Positions 34,693-43,848 of a stretch of 64,000 nt of DNA are shown piece by piece. The stretch lies in NCBI RefSeq assembly GCF_014201375.1, contig NZ_JACHDZ010000004.1, positions 310,001 through 374,000 of the forward strand. Reading direction: 5' to 3'. Under the pieces are notes generated by a model, which saw nothing but the letters and a program-made list of their open reading frames with translations, made no database searches and was not told the origin of the DNA. Each line of letters opens with the position of its first letter. Position 1 is the first letter of the stretch. Origin of the DNA: Tunturiibacter empetritectus (lineage in GTDB: Bacteria > Acidobacteriota > Terriglobia > Terriglobales > Acidobacteriaceae). A program made the position numbers and the translations under genes.

Positions 34693-36300
34693 ATGCCGAC
34701 TGACGTAGTTATGCCCCAGATGGGCGAATCCATCACCGAAGGCACCATCACAAAATGGCTCAAAAAACCGGGCGATGCCATTCAGCGGGACGAACCTCTT
34801 TTTGAGATCTCGACCGACAAGGTCGATGCGGAGATTCCTTCGCCCGCCGCCGGCACTCTGAAGGAGATCAAAATCTCCGAAGGAACTACGGTCCAGATCA
34901 ACACCGTCGTCTGCAGCATCGACGAAACAGGCTCGTCAACCGCACCTGCTGCCGCACCCGCCAAGGCTGAAACCGCGGCCGCCCCTGCAGCGAACACCGT
35001 CGCACCGGCCGCAGCTCAGGGAAATCCCCCTGCCGCAGCAGGTCCGGGAACCGAAGTCCTGATGCCTCAGATGGGCGAGTCCATCACCGAGGGGACAATT
35101 ACCAAGTGGCTTAAGAAGGTGGGCGATACCGTCCAGCGCGACGAGCCTATCTTCGAGATTTCGACCGACAAAGTTGACGCCGAGATCCCATCGCCCGTAG
35201 CCGGTATCCTCTCCGAGATCAAGGTTCAGGAGGGTGCCACCGTTACGATCAACACGGTCGTCGCGGTTATCGGCGGCGCTGCCGGAAAATCGTCCGCTCC
35301 GGCTGTGTCTACTCCTGCTCCAGCCGCGGCTGCTTCGGCGCCTGCGGCCTCTGCAGTATCTTCCGCTGCGGCAGGCGAACGGGTTCGCTCTTCACCGCTG
35401 GTACGCAAGATCGCAAAAGACAACAACGTTGATCTTTCGCAGGTTCCAGGCACAGGAGCCTCGGGCCGCATCACCAAGACCGACATCGTCAGCCATCTGG
35501 AGCAGGGTCCGAAGCCTGTCTCCGCCGCGTCCGTTGCCCCAGCGGCCTCCGCGCCAGCCCCATCCGCTGCCAAACCAGCTGCTCCTCAGCCGCAACCCGG
35601 CGAACTCGTTCCCATGACCAAGATGCGCTCCATCATCGCGCAACGCATGGTCGAGTCCAAACGTACCAGCCCACACGTCCACACTGTCTTCAAGGTGGAC
35701 ATGACGCGCATCGTCAAGCTCCGCGAGAAGGAGAAGTCAAAGTACGAACAGCGCAACGGCGTCAAACTGACGTACATGCCCTTCATCACCCGCGCTGCTA
35801 TCGTCGCGTTGCGCAAGCACCCCATCGTCAACGGTTCAGTGGAAGGCGACGCAATCCGCTACAACAAGAACATCAACATCGGGATCGCCGTCGCGCTCGA
35901 CTGGGGCCTCATCGTTCCCGTTCTGAAGCAGACCGAGGAGAAGAACTTCCTCGGCATCGCGCGCGGCATCGTCGACGTCGCCGATCGCGCCCGGAACAAG
36001 AAACTTTTACCCGATGAGATCTCCGGTGGCACCTTCACACTCACCAACTCCGGCATCTTCGGCGAGCAGTTCGGCACACCGATCATCAACCAGCCACAGA
36101 GCGCGATTCTCGGTATCGGCGGCCTTAACAAAGAAGCCGAAGTCATCACCGACAAGGACGGCAACGACTCCATCGCGATCCGCTCCATTCAGCGCTTCAC
36201 GCTTGGCTTCGACCATCGCATCGTAGATGGCGCCGACGCAGGCAAATTCATGTCTGACTTCAAGGCATACCTCGAGAACTGGTCCGAGGACATCGGCTAA
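34693..36300 (+). CDS. sucB: 2-oxoacid dehydrogenase E2 (dihydrolipoamide acyltransferase) with two lipoyl domains
   Basis: A 535-residue E2. Two near-identical lipoyl domains carry the lipoylated Lys in EISTDKVDAEIPSP (near residues 43 and 160). They are joined by Ala/Pro linkers. A peripheral-subunit-binding domain (SSPLVRKIAKDNNVDLSQVP) and the catalytic domain with FDHRIVDGADAG (His-x3-Asp-Gly) near the C-terminus follow. The start at 34693 (MPTDVVMPQMGES) begins the first lipoyl domain. The layout resembles the actinobacterial-type SucB; PDH or branched-chain E2 is not excluded. No E1 gene is in the cluster. Confidence 0.87.
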   Translation: MPTDVVMPQMGESITEGTITKWLKKPGDAIQRDEPLFEISTDKVDAEIPSPAAGTLKEIKISEGTTVQINTVVCSIDETGSSTAPAAAPAKAETAAAPAANTVAPAAAQGNPPAAAGPGTEVLMPQMGESITEGTITKWLKKVGDTVQRDEPIFEISTDKVDAEIPSPVAGILSEIKVQEGATVTINTVVAVIGGAAGKSSAPAVSTPAPAAAASAPAASAVSSAAAGERVRSSPLVRKIAKDNNVDLSQVPGTGASGRITKTDIVSHLEQGPKPVSAASVAPAASAPAPSAAKPAAPQPQPGELVPMTKMRSIIAQRMVESKRTSPHVHTVFKVDMTRIVKLREKEKSKYEQRNGVKLTYMPFITRAAIVALRKHPIVNGSVEGDAIRYNKNINIGIAVALDWGLIVPVLKQTEEKNFLGIARGIVDVADRARNKKLLPDEISGGTFTLTNSGIFGEQFGTPIINQPQSAILGIGGLNKEAEVITDKDGNDSIAIRSIQRFTLGFDHRIVDGADAGKFMSDFKAYLENWSEDIG

Positions 36301-36323
36301 TCAGCTTCAACTTTAAACACAAA

Positions 36324-36360
36324 AAAGCGCGGCAGACTTGAACTAAGTCTGCCGCGCTTT
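36324..36360. terminator. Bidirectional terminator between the E2 gene and purK
   Basis: A perfect 16-bp stem, AAAGCGCGGCAGACTT (36324-36339) with its complement (36345-36360), a 5-nt loop, and A/T runs on both sides (AAA upstream, CTTTT downstream). Confidence 0.8.
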
Positions 36361-36375
36361 CTTTTCTTACTGCCG

Positions 36376-37554
36376 CTACAGCAGAGCCTTCGCCCGCAAC
36401 ACCAGCTCAACCGCCTCATCTGCCGTTGCACCAACCGCCGACAGATGCCCCATCTTCCGCCCTTTACGCGGCTTATGTTTCTCATACAAATGCAGCCTAA
36501 CCCCGGGCACAGCCAGTGCCGCATCGAATCTGGGCTCGACAGCCTGCCCATCCTTCAGCCAGAGATCTCCGAGCAGATTCGCAATGGCAGCAGGTTGCAC
36601 AACACCAACATCACCCAGCGGCAGAGCACACACCGCCCGCACCAACTGCTCAAACTGCCCCGTCACACAAGCTCTCACACTCGCGTGATAGCTGTTGTGC
36701 GGCCGCGGCGCTAGCTCATTCACCAGCAGCTTCCCATCGGTCGTGCAAAACATCTCAACCGCGAGAACTCCCTCAAGCTGAAACGTATCGGCAATCGCCT
36801 CCGCGATCTCTCGAGCCTTCTCCTCCATCTCCGAAGAGAGTGGAGCGGGAATCACGCTCCAGGCCAGAATCTGTTCCTCATGGTGATTCAGCGCCGCAGG
36901 ATAAACCTTCACCTCGCCATTGGGAGCACGCGCCACCAAGACCGAGATCTCCCGCTCCAGATTCACTGCCTTCTCCACAACGCCCGCGCGCTCGCCCAAA
37001 GCCTCCCAGGCACTCCTTACCTCATCTTCGACAGAGGCGCCGGCAGCAAATCCAACCTTACCCTGACCCCGCCCGTCGTATCCGCCAGTCGCACTCTTGC
37101 AGAAACATCTACCGCCAAGTGCAGTCACCGCATCCCGTAACTCATCCAGCGACCGAACCGCGCGATACTCCCCAACCGGAAATCCATTTCGCCGCAGCCA
37201 GTCCTTTTGCTCGATCCTGTCCTGAATCACCGCGAGCATAGCACCGCCCGGCCGCACCGGCGCATAGCTGGCCGCGGCTTCCATACTCGCCGGCGAGATC
37301 TGCTCAATCTCCAGCGTCACCACGTCGCATCCGCGCGCAAGATTCGCTGCCTCCCGCGAATCATCCCATCCCGCCTCGATGCATCCATCCACCACAAACC
37401 GCGCAGGGCAAGCCGGATCCGGATCAAGCACAAGGATGCGATACCCCATCCCACGAGCCGCCATTGCCGTCATCCGCCCCAGCTGCCCACCACCAAAGAT
37501 TCCGATCGTCGCACCCGGCAAAATCGGCTTCGCATTCGAAGAACCAGAGCTCAC
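36376..37554 (-). CDS. purK: N5-carboxyaminoimidazole ribonucleotide synthase
   Basis: A 392-residue ATP-grasp enzyme of purine synthesis that carboxylates AIR with bicarbonate and ATP. Seen: [16 protein letters not shown] at the start, [18 protein letters not shown] (ATP-grasp core) near residue 150, and [20 protein letters not shown] with HNSYHASV near 270-290. Its ATG overlaps the purE stop as ATGA. Confidence 0.94.
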   Translation of the reverse strand: MSSGSSNAKPILPGATIGIFGGGQLGRMTAMAARGMGYRILVLDPDPACPARFVVDGCIEAGWDDSREAANLARGCDVVTLEIEQISPASMEAAASYAPVRPGGAMLAVIQDRIEQKDWLRRNGFPVGEYRAVRSLDELRDAVTALGGRCFCKSATGGYDGRGQGKVGFAAGASVEDEVRSAWEALGERAGVVEKAVNLEREISVLVARAPNGEVKVYPAALNHHEEQILAWSVIPAPLSSEMEEKAREIAEAIADTFQLEGVLAVEMFCTTDGKLLVNELAPRPHNSYHASVRACVTGQFEQLVRAVCALPLGDVGVVQPAAIANLLGDLWLKDGQAVEPRFDAALAVPGVRLHLYEKHKPRKGRKMGHLSAVGATADEAVELVLRAKALL

Positions 37555-38069
37555 GCGCCAACCTCATCTTCTCCGACCACCTGCGCTAAAACCTCATCCC
37601 GCCGCGCCATGCGCCAGGCCATTAGCCTCTTCTGCAACGCCGCATCCGTAGTAGCCAATATCGCGACAGCTAACAACCCAGCGTTCGTAGCCCCAGCTGC
37701 TCCAATCGCCAGCGTTCCCACAGGAATACCCTTCGGCATCTGCACAATGCTCAATAGCGAATCCATCCCTTGCAGCGCTGTCGCTGGAATCGGCACGCCA
37801 AGCACCGGCACCACAGTCTTCGCCGCAATCATCCCAGGCAGATGCGCCGCCCCGCCAGCGCCGGCAATGATCACACGAAGCCCGCGCGCAACGGCAGAAC
37901 CTGCATAGTCAAACAAAAGATCCGGCGTCCGATGAGCCGACACCACCCGCACCTCATGCGCAACGCCAAACTCCTTCAGCACCTCGACGGCGCCTCGCAT
38001 CACCGCATAATCGCTGCGGCTCCCCATCACAACTCCAACCAAAACAGTGCCCAGCGGCTCGGCGTCCAT
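37551..38069 (-). CDS. purE: N5-carboxyaminoimidazole ribonucleotide mutase
   Basis: A 172-residue enzyme converting N5-CAIR to [22 protein letters not shown] and [11 protein letters not shown] are the class I signatures, and [10 protein letters not shown] follows. Start at 38069 (MDAEPLGTV), consistent with family length; an upstream in-frame start adds 21 residues that do not match. Overlaps purK by 4 bp. Confidence 0.94.
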   Translation of the reverse strand: MDAEPLGTVLVGVVMGSRSDYAVMRGAVEVLKEFGVAHEVRVVSAHRTPDLLFDYAGSAVARGLRVIIAGAGGAAHLPGMIAAKTVVPVLGVPIPATALQGMDSLLSIVQMPKGIPVGTLAIGAAGATNAGLLAVAILATTDAALQKRLMAWRMARRDEVLAQVVGEDEVGA

Positions 38070-38134
38070 GGCCCGATTATACGGTTTCCAGTGCACGCCG
38101 CGCCCTGGCAGCGCTACGAACGATTCGCCCATAG

Positions 38135-38764
38135 ACTCGCGTTCAAGCCCACATCTCCAACTTCCTTAACCGAAAACGCGCCCTCTCCCTCGAAGGCCTC
38201 GACCGCGTCCTCGCATCGCAAAAGCTCTCCGTCGAGCACATCCTTCCCCTCGAACTCAACGCCCTCAGCGCCGCCTCCGCTCCTGCACCAACCGAAAACA
38301 GCGATCCCATCGAGACCGTCCCCGTCGTCTCCCCCTCCGCCGCCATGGACGACGCGCGCATCCCCCCCGCCTCCATCATCGAAACCATCCAGGTCTCCGC
38401 CTCCCGCCTCCAGGACAACCGCGCCCGTCCCTCCAGCAAATACGCCCACTGGCAGCGCTTCCTCGCCATCCGCGCCGACGCTCAGCAATCCGCTGCCATG
38501 GACCCGCTCCTCTCCCCCGGAGCCATCGCCGTCCTCGACCGCCACTACAACTCGCTCGCCCCCTACCGCGCCCACCAGCCCACCCTCTACGCCGTCCGCT
38601 GCGGAGCCGCTCTCCTACTGCGTTTCGTAGACTTCGACGAGGGCCGTCTTATCCTCCGCCCCTACTCCCGCGACTTCCCCGTCCAGCTCCTGTCTCTGGC
38701 CACGCACGAAACCCCGGCCGACTACCTCGTAGGCCGCGTCTGCCTCATCTTCTCCGAACTCTGA
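38135..38764 (+). CDS. XRE-type helix-turn-helix protein, 5' end unresolved
   Basis: The frame is open from 38135, just after a TAG at 38132. Its first residues read [20 protein letters not shown], then [16 protein letters not shown]. This matches the recognition helix and following helices of an XRE-type HTH. An Ala/Pro-rich linker follows, then a domain with [14 protein letters not shown] and a C-terminal hydrophobic strand part ([20 protein letters not shown]). The HTH lies before the only ATG (38345), so the true start is upstream or lost. The first HTH helices would need to be before the TAG or in another frame ([13 protein letters not shown] near 38100). A degraded 5' end next to the divergent purE is likely. 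Confidence 0.5.
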   Translation, partial: TRVQAHISNFLNRKRALSLEGLDRVLASQKLSVEHILPLELNALSAASAPAPTENSDPIETVPVVSPSAAMDDARIPPASIIETIQVSASRLQDNRARPSSKYAHWQRFLAIRADAQQSAAMDPLLSPGAIAVLDRHYNSLAPYRAHQPTLYAVRCGAALLLRFVDFDEGRLILRPYSRDFPVQLLSLATHETPADYLVGRVCLIFSEL

Positions 38765-38892
38765 ACGCCACAGAGCAAGGCGCCGCAGGCGCGTCAGCCT
38801 CGATGGCAGATCGCGCCGTGCGCGCAGCACGCGGTTGTTTGTTCTTGCATCATGACCTGTAATAAGAATCGCAATGCTACCCTGTCCAAGCG

Positions 38893-39186
38893 ATGAACCT
38901 CCGCATAGCAGCCATCCGCTCCGGCACCGACCCCGTCCGCAAGCTAACCTACGGCTCCTTCCATCGCTGGCTCGAAACGCCCTTAACCTGCCCCCGCTGC
39001 GACGCCACCTATCTCCTCGCCGTCGACTGGGACCAATCCTCCGACCGTTGGTTCCACGAGACCTCCCGCCCCCTCATCACCCTTCTCAAGAAGGCCATCC
39101 ACATGGGCCACACCACCGATCACCGCGTCACTCACTTCGAAACCGAAGGCGTCATCGTCGAAAGCATCACCCCGCCGCTCCCGTAG
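38893..39186 (+). CDS. Hypothetical small zinc-binding-type protein (97 aa)
   Basis: A 97-residue soluble protein with a single CPRC knuckle near residue 34, aromatic residues around it (YGSFHRWLETPLTCPRCDAT), and a His-rich segment (KKAIHMGHTTDHRVTHFETE) that could complete a metal site. Neither a signal peptide nor a membrane segment is present. The ribosome-binding site is weak. I do not recognise a family. Confidence 0.6.
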   Translation: MNLRIAAIRSGTDPVRKLTYGSFHRWLETPLTCPRCDATYLLAVDWDQSSDRWFHETSRPLITLLKKAIHMGHTTDHRVTHFETEGVIVESITPPLP

Positions 39187-39240
39187 CATCCAGCGAATCA
39201 CCCTCAGCCCACGAATCAGTACCGACGCACGAGGTCAAGC

Positions 39241-39816
39241 ATGGACGTATCGGCTCTCTTCCGCATCTTCGACCTCGCCTGGATCTTCTCAGAAATTGCC
39301 CTCCTCCTCATAACGCGGACGCGCAGCGGCAACCCCAGCGCCGACATACAAGACCGAGGCTCTCTCCGCATCTTGTGGATCGTCATCTTCGTCGCCATCA
39401 CCCTCGGCAGCTACTACGGCGAGACCCACCCCCACACCATCGACCATGGCGCTCCCTGGGTTCGAGCCACCGCCCTCACTCTCCTCCTCCTGGGTCTCGC
39501 CATCCGTTGGACAGCCATCATCACCCTCGGCCGCTCCTTCAGCGCCAACGTAGCCATCCACGCCACGCAAACCATCCACAAGACAGGACTCTTCCGCTTC
39601 GTCCGCCACCCATCCTACTCTGGCTTGATTCTCATCTTCGCCGCCATCGGCCTTCACACCCGCAACTGGCTGGGTCTGACGATCATCTTCATCCCCACCA
39701 CAGCCGCGCTGCTCTACCGGATCCACGTAGAAGAGTCAGCCCTCCGCCGCGCCTTCGGCCACGAGTACGAGATCTACAGCAAGTCCACTAAATGCCTCAT
39801 CCCCGGCATCTATTAG
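39241..39816 (+). CDS. Isoprenylcysteine carboxyl methyltransferase (ICMT)-family membrane protein
   Basis: A 191-residue protein with about five transmembrane helices. The C-terminal ICMT/PEMT signature is seen: GLFRFVRHPSYSGLILIFAA (RHPxY-G near residue 120-130) and VEESALRRAFGHEYEIYSKS (the E-R-x-x-x-x-x-x-E-Y motif near 163). Such enzymes use SAM to methylate isoprenylated or lipid substrates at the membrane; in bacteria the substrate is mostly unknown. GAGG lies 6 nt before the ATG. Confidence 0.85.
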   Translation: MDVSALFRIFDLAWIFSEIALLLITRTRSGNPSADIQDRGSLRILWIVIFVAITLGSYYGETHPHTIDHGAPWVRATALTLLLLGLAIRWTAIITLGRSFSANVAIHATQTIHKTGLFRFVRHPSYSGLILIFAAIGLHTRNWLGLTIIFIPTTAALLYRIHVEESALRRAFGHEYEIYSKSTKCLIPGIY

Positions 39817-39917
39817 AAACAACCCCCAGGCGGTTCAGCCGTCTCCATCTCTCAGGACACACACCAACCGCGAAATCCCCGCAGAGCGCCCCTTGCGGCT
39901 CCCCGGGGACAACCAGC

Positions 39918-40208
39918 CTACGCTACCGCCAACTCGTACTCTTCCGCGCTGATATCCACGCTCAAATCGGTCACCGAACCAACGCTGGTTACGCCCACTG
40001 CAGGCTTCTTCCAATCACCCAGCGACCGGCTCAACATCGATGCCGCGCAACCTTCACCGCAAAGAATGGTGATATCCCGGCTCCGCGCCAACTCCGCATC
40101 CCACGGCATAAACGTGACGCCGAACGACGTAACCTTGGCGAGAACCCAATGATTGCTGGTCTTCTTCTGGACCCCGCAAACGCATGTATAAATCGCAATT
40201 GCTGCCAT
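39918..40208 (-). CDS. Small hypothetical cysteine-containing protein (96 aa)
   Basis: A 96-residue protein with CVCG near residue 9 and CGEGC near 54, spaced as a possible zinc site, between VLAKVTSFGVTFMPWDAELA and ASMLSRSLGDWKK. Start at 40208 because GGAG lies about 8 nt before the ATG; the longer frame is unsupported. Convergent with the ICMT gene. No family is recognised. Confidence 0.62.
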   Translation of the reverse strand: MAAIAIYTCVCGVQKKTSNHWVLAKVTSFGVTFMPWDAELARSRDITILCGEGCAASMLSRSLGDWKKPAVGVTSVGSVTDLSVDISAEEYELAVA

Positions 40209-40534
40209 ATATCTCTCCTCTCCGTTCCGCTGTTCCCGCGAACTGTGTGCTACGTCTTGCATAGTTGCACTTGGCCTGCCAATGCTGCGAAAACGTCCGT
40301 CTTTCTTTGTTTTCAACGCGACTGCCGAATCCCGTCACCACTCCAGCGACGCCATCGAATGCTCTGGATTGGCAAGAATAGGAAAACATTTTCCACTCTC
40401 CCGTCCGAAGGGTAATTTCTTCAGAAAGAGAGCGGGGACACACTCATCTGATGCTGGAAGACCGATCAGCGGCCCACAAAAGCAATCACAAGCGAAGAAT
40501 TAACGAAATCCTACCTTTAGGCCACAGGAGTACA

Positions 40535-40701
40535 CCCTGCGCGGGCGGCGGTCACTTGTATACCCCTTCGGTTGGCGCTCCCGCTGGTCGCGAGCCATCT
40601 TCCTTTCCGACCAACGGGAGGACCCAAGCGCATCACCCCACCAAGACAAGGTACACAAGTCACGAAGTGACCGCGGCCCGCGGGGCGTTTCCGTCCGGCA
40701 G
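40535..40701. repeat. Nested-palindrome dispersed repeat, copy B
   Basis: About 167 bp that match the reverse complement of copy A (14601-14793): GTATACCCCTTCGGTTGGCG, then CTCCCGCTGGTCG (40578-40590) pairing with CGACCAACGGGAG (40608-40620), GGAGGACC, and the right arm GTCACGAAGTGACCGC up to CCGTCCGGCA. The outer left arm is degraded (the tract before 40535 no longer pairs), and one internal segment is shorter. It sits just downstream of the beta-helix gene. No coding content. Confidence 0.78.
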
Positions 40702-40733
40702 TACCGGCAATTGGAGACCATGCGGCTCCCCCG

Positions 40734-42479
40734 CTACCGTCGCAGAATCTGAATCAGCTCGATGCTGAAAGAACCGCTGGCCGCACCCTGTTCCGGGTCT
40801 ACCCTCAGCTGCCTCAGGACACCGGACCACTTCGCCACCGAAGACAGATCCACATCATAGGTATGGAACCCCGCCGCCGCCGGATACAACCAGAAGTCGC
40901 TATGTTTTTCCTCGTTCCACCCAACATCCGCGTCAGTGATGAAATAGATCTGCCCAAAGCCTGCATTCGTTGCGTTCTTCATCCTGATGCGGACAAACGT
41001 TCCCGGCGTGATGGCAACTCCAAGGCGATCCGTAGAAAAAATGCATGGATCGATGTTATTGACGATTCCATTCAGCGAGCCGCCACTCACGCGCAACTGA
41101 CTTATCCCAGCTCCGTTCTGCCAGCCCACCGCGTTCCCATCGGAGTTGAACTTCCAGGACTGAAGAACCGTCGGCTCCGCCTCCGGCTTGCCGATATTGC
41201 TGTTCTGTTCCAGTTCAATCCCCGTGCAATTTCCGTCGCCTCCGAAGAACAGTGTGTTCGGCGCGTTAGCGTACTTGTTGTTGTAGATCTTGCCGGTCGG
41301 ACGATTCCCTTGCACCCAGTTGGCGACTTCGATCTGATTGTTTCCCAGCTTGCGTGCTGAATTATTGCTGAGAAACGTGCAGTTCCGAATGACGAAGTTA
41401 CGCGTAGTGGGATTCAGATAACCCGGCGTAGCGAGGATCTCAATAGCCGGTCCAGCATTGTTCTTAAAAGTGCAACCATCCACCATCACATCTTCGTTAT
41501 CGCACTCAAAGTCCAAACCCGTGTTATCCGGGCAGGCATTAAACGGCGTGTCGCTGATCGTAACGTTGTTCAGGGTCACGTCTTTCGAGAACATAATCTG
41601 CAACGCCGAGGTTCCCGTAGCGGCGTATCTTGCGCCTCGTTGAATCGTCGAATTCCGAACCGTGCACCGGGTCACGCTGGTAAGAAAGAGGCTGACGAAC
41701 GAGGTCCCATCAACTGTGTTGTCATGCAAATTCAGATGTTCCATATACACATCGGTAAACTTGTTCCTCGACGCATTCGTCCTATCGACGCAGTGATGAT
41801 TTCCCCAATCCAACGCGATCCCCGCGCCAGTGTTATAGACTTCAGTGTTGGTGATCTTAAGGTCAGAGAGCACACAGGTCTCGTTATTCGGTGTGTCTTC
41901 CACACCGGTAACTCCAATTCCATACGACCACGTCACTCGTCCGCGGTCCGCAGGATCCTCTATGTTCTTGAAGTCATGAGCCACAATGTCATCCAGATAG
42001 ACCGACTGGTTGTGATACGAGTGATCATAAAAAATCACGATTCCCGCGCCACCGTCGCATACCTCCAGGTTCGAAACCTTCAAGTAGGAAGAGTTATTCA
42101 ATCTGAGACATCGGTCCGTCGGCTTGCCATCGCGCTGAATCTTGGGTCTCGCTCCCTCGCTATACGCCGCCACTGTAATAAACTGCTGCGCGTTGCCGGC
42201 ACCATTAATCCTCAGCTCCTCCCGCCACACGCAGCCACGCTTCAGTAGAAGAGAATCACCAGGAGAAAAGGTGTGCTGATTGATCGGCGTGAAGTCCTTC
42301 CAGGGGGCTGTCGCTGATGTTCCGCTGTTCTGGTTGTTCCCGGCGGTGTCCACATAGTAAGTTTTTCCGGCCGCGGGGGAGAAGCCCCCAGCACTTGCGC
42401 GAAGAACGCCGGGGGAGAGCGTGAGTCCAGCCGCCGCCCGACCGGTCTCGTGGAGAAATCGTCTTCGACTTTGTCTCAT
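40734..42479 (-). CDS. Tat-exported right-handed beta-helix protein
   Basis: A 581-residue protein. RQSRRRFLHETG is a twin-arginine export signal. The N-terminal part (KTYYVDTAGNNQNSGTSATA) resembles DUF1565-type parallel beta-helix proteins, and Asn-rich coils of the helix run over about residues 60-400. A C-terminal jelly-roll-like domain (about 440-580, TPGTFVRIRMKNATNAGFGQ) resembles carbohydrate-binding modules. Such proteins bind or depolymerise polysaccharides. No catalytic residue set is identified, so lyase activity is not claimed. Divergent from the YncE-like gene. Confidence 0.8.
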   Translation of the reverse strand: MRQSRRRFLHETGRAAAGLTLSPGVLRASAGGFSPAAGKTYYVDTAGNNQNSGTSATAPWKDFTPINQHTFSPGDSLLLKRGCVWREELRINGAGNAQQFITVAAYSEGARPKIQRDGKPTDRCLRLNNSSYLKVSNLEVCDGGAGIVIFYDHSYHNQSVYLDDIVAHDFKNIEDPADRGRVTWSYGIGVTGVEDTPNNETCVLSDLKITNTEVYNTGAGIALDWGNHHCVDRTNASRNKFTDVYMEHLNLHDNTVDGTSFVSLFLTSVTRCTVRNSTIQRGARYAATGTSALQIMFSKDVTLNNVTISDTPFNACPDNTGLDFECDNEDVMVDGCTFKNNAGPAIEILATPGYLNPTTRNFVIRNCTFLSNNSARKLGNNQIEVANWVQGNRPTGKIYNNKYANAPNTLFFGGDGNCTGIELEQNSNIGKPEAEPTVLQSWKFNSDGNAVGWQNGAGISQLRVSGGSLNGIVNNIDPCIFSTDRLGVAITPGTFVRIRMKNATNAGFGQIYFITDADVGWNEEKHSDFWLYPAAAGFHTYDVDLSSVAKWSGVLRQLRVDPEQGAASGSFSIELIQILRR

Positions 42480-42616
42480 CCTCTGCCAACCCGCCTCTCA
42501 GACGCGCACGTCTCAGACCATCTCCGAGCCTTCCGGTAGACAGTCTAGACGAGACGAGTAACGGACGCATTCAGCGAAAATTAAGCATGCAATGCTACCT
42601 TCGTCATGCTGTAGAT

Positions 42617-42648
42617 CCAATGCATTGGGTTATTCCTCAATGCATCGA
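42617..42648. promoter_or_regulatory. Palindrome pair between two divergent genes
   Basis: CCAATGCATTGG (42617-42628) is a perfect 12-bp palindrome, and 20 bp further TCAATGCATCGA (42637-42648) repeats the AATGCAT core. The two-turn spacing in the gap between the beta-helix and YncE-like genes suggests paired operator sites. No regulator is known. Confidence 0.4.
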
Positions 42649-42674
42649 ATCCAGCATCAGAAATGGAGATATAG

Positions 42675-43715
42675 ATGCGAACGATGCGAATGGTTGTAAT
42701 GTCAATGGCGGTGCTGCTGCCCGCTGGCTTCCTGTCCGCCACGGCGCAGACAAAGTGGGACGTAACCAATACATGGCACATTGGCGGAGAAGGCGCCATG
42801 GACTACCTAACGGTCGATCCCGAGACCCACCGCTTGTTTGTCCCCCGCGGCACCCACACCCTGGTGATCGACTCAGGCTCAGGCAAGGTGCTGGGCGACA
42901 TTCCGGGACAGAAAACTGCACACGGCGTGGCGATCGTCCCATCGCTGGGACGCGGCTTCATCACCGATGGCGGCGGAGACGGTGCCATCGTCATCTTCGA
43001 TCTCAAGACCTATGCCGTGCTCGGAACCCTGGCCACAGTGCCCGATTCCGACGGCATTATCTACGACGCTGGACTCGACCGCATTCTGGCTGTCTCAGGA
43101 GACAAGGGCATCCTCATGTCGTTCAAGCCGGACATCGATCCGAAGAGCGGCAAGATCGATACCCCCATCGAGCTGGGCGGAGCGCCTGAGTTTCTCGCCT
43201 CCGACGGAACCGGAAAGGTCTACATCAATCTGGAGGACAAGGACGTAGTAGCCGAAGTTGACCTTCAGTCAAGAAAGGTCCTCGCGCGCTGGCCCGTCAC
43301 CCCCGGCGGCAAACCCGTGGGAATGGCCTTGGATAAGAAGACGCATCGCCTCTTCATTGGCTGCCGCAAGCCCCAAAAGATGATCGTCATGAGCGCCGAA
43401 GACGGCAAGGTTCTCTCCGACCTCCCCATCGGAGCAGGCGTCGACGCCACTGCGTTCGAGGCAGGCCAGGCTTTCGCAAGCTGCCGCGACGGCTCCCTTG
43501 TAGTCATTGGAGAGAAGTCAGGACAGTTTGCCGTTCAGCAAATCGTCAAGACTCCCTACGGGGCGAAGACGCTGGGCATCGATCCGACCGCCCACAAGAT
43601 CTATCTCCCAACGATGGAGTTCGAAGAGCCCAAGCCCGGTGCAACAGCAGCGCGCCCCAAGGCAAAGCCCGGCAGTTTCATGATCGTAGAGGTCGGCGAG
43701 AGTGCGGCGCAGTAG
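42675..43715 (+). CDS. YncE-like exported beta-propeller protein
   Basis: A 346-residue protein with a signal peptide (about 1-24, SATAQ) and repeated propeller blades such as GAMDYLTVDPETHRLFVPRG, TLVIDSGSGKVLGDIPGQKT and AIVIFDLKTYAVLGTLATVP. The blades recur about every 40 residues. YncE-type propellers are periplasmic and of uncertain function; binding to DNA or to other proteins has been suggested. GGAG lies upstream of the ATG. Confidence 0.85.
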   Translation: MRTMRMVVMSMAVLLPAGFLSATAQTKWDVTNTWHIGGEGAMDYLTVDPETHRLFVPRGTHTLVIDSGSGKVLGDIPGQKTAHGVAIVPSLGRGFITDGGGDGAIVIFDLKTYAVLGTLATVPDSDGIIYDAGLDRILAVSGDKGILMSFKPDIDPKSGKIDTPIELGGAPEFLASDGTGKVYINLEDKDVVAEVDLQSRKVLARWPVTPGGKPVGMALDKKTHRLFIGCRKPQKMIVMSAEDGKVLSDLPIGAGVDATAFEAGQAFASCRDGSLVVIGEKSGQFAVQQIVKTPYGAKTLGIDPTAHKIYLPTMEFEEPKPGATAARPKAKPGSFMIVEVGESAAQ

Positions 43716-43737
43716 ATAACAATAGAAATCCGAGCAA

Positions 43738-43768
43738 CCTGCCAACCGCACCCTCTCCGGTTGGCAGG
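43738..43768. terminator. Strong hairpin after the YncE-like gene
   Basis: CCTGCCAACCG (43738-43748) pairs perfectly with CGGTTGGCAGG (43758-43768) across a 9-nt loop. No T-run follows, so it may be a 3' stabiliser or a weak terminator. Confidence 0.4.
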
Positions 43769-43848
43769 CAAACCCGAAGCAATGGCGGATGAGTCCCCGT
43801 GAAAGCGGCTCATAAAAAACTAATCGCGTGTCTTGGTAAACTGGATTA

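Noticed and set aside
43738-43768. 11-bp hairpin after the YncE-like gene as a full rho-independent terminator
   Set aside because: No T-run follows the stem, so it is reported only as a low-confidence hairpin.
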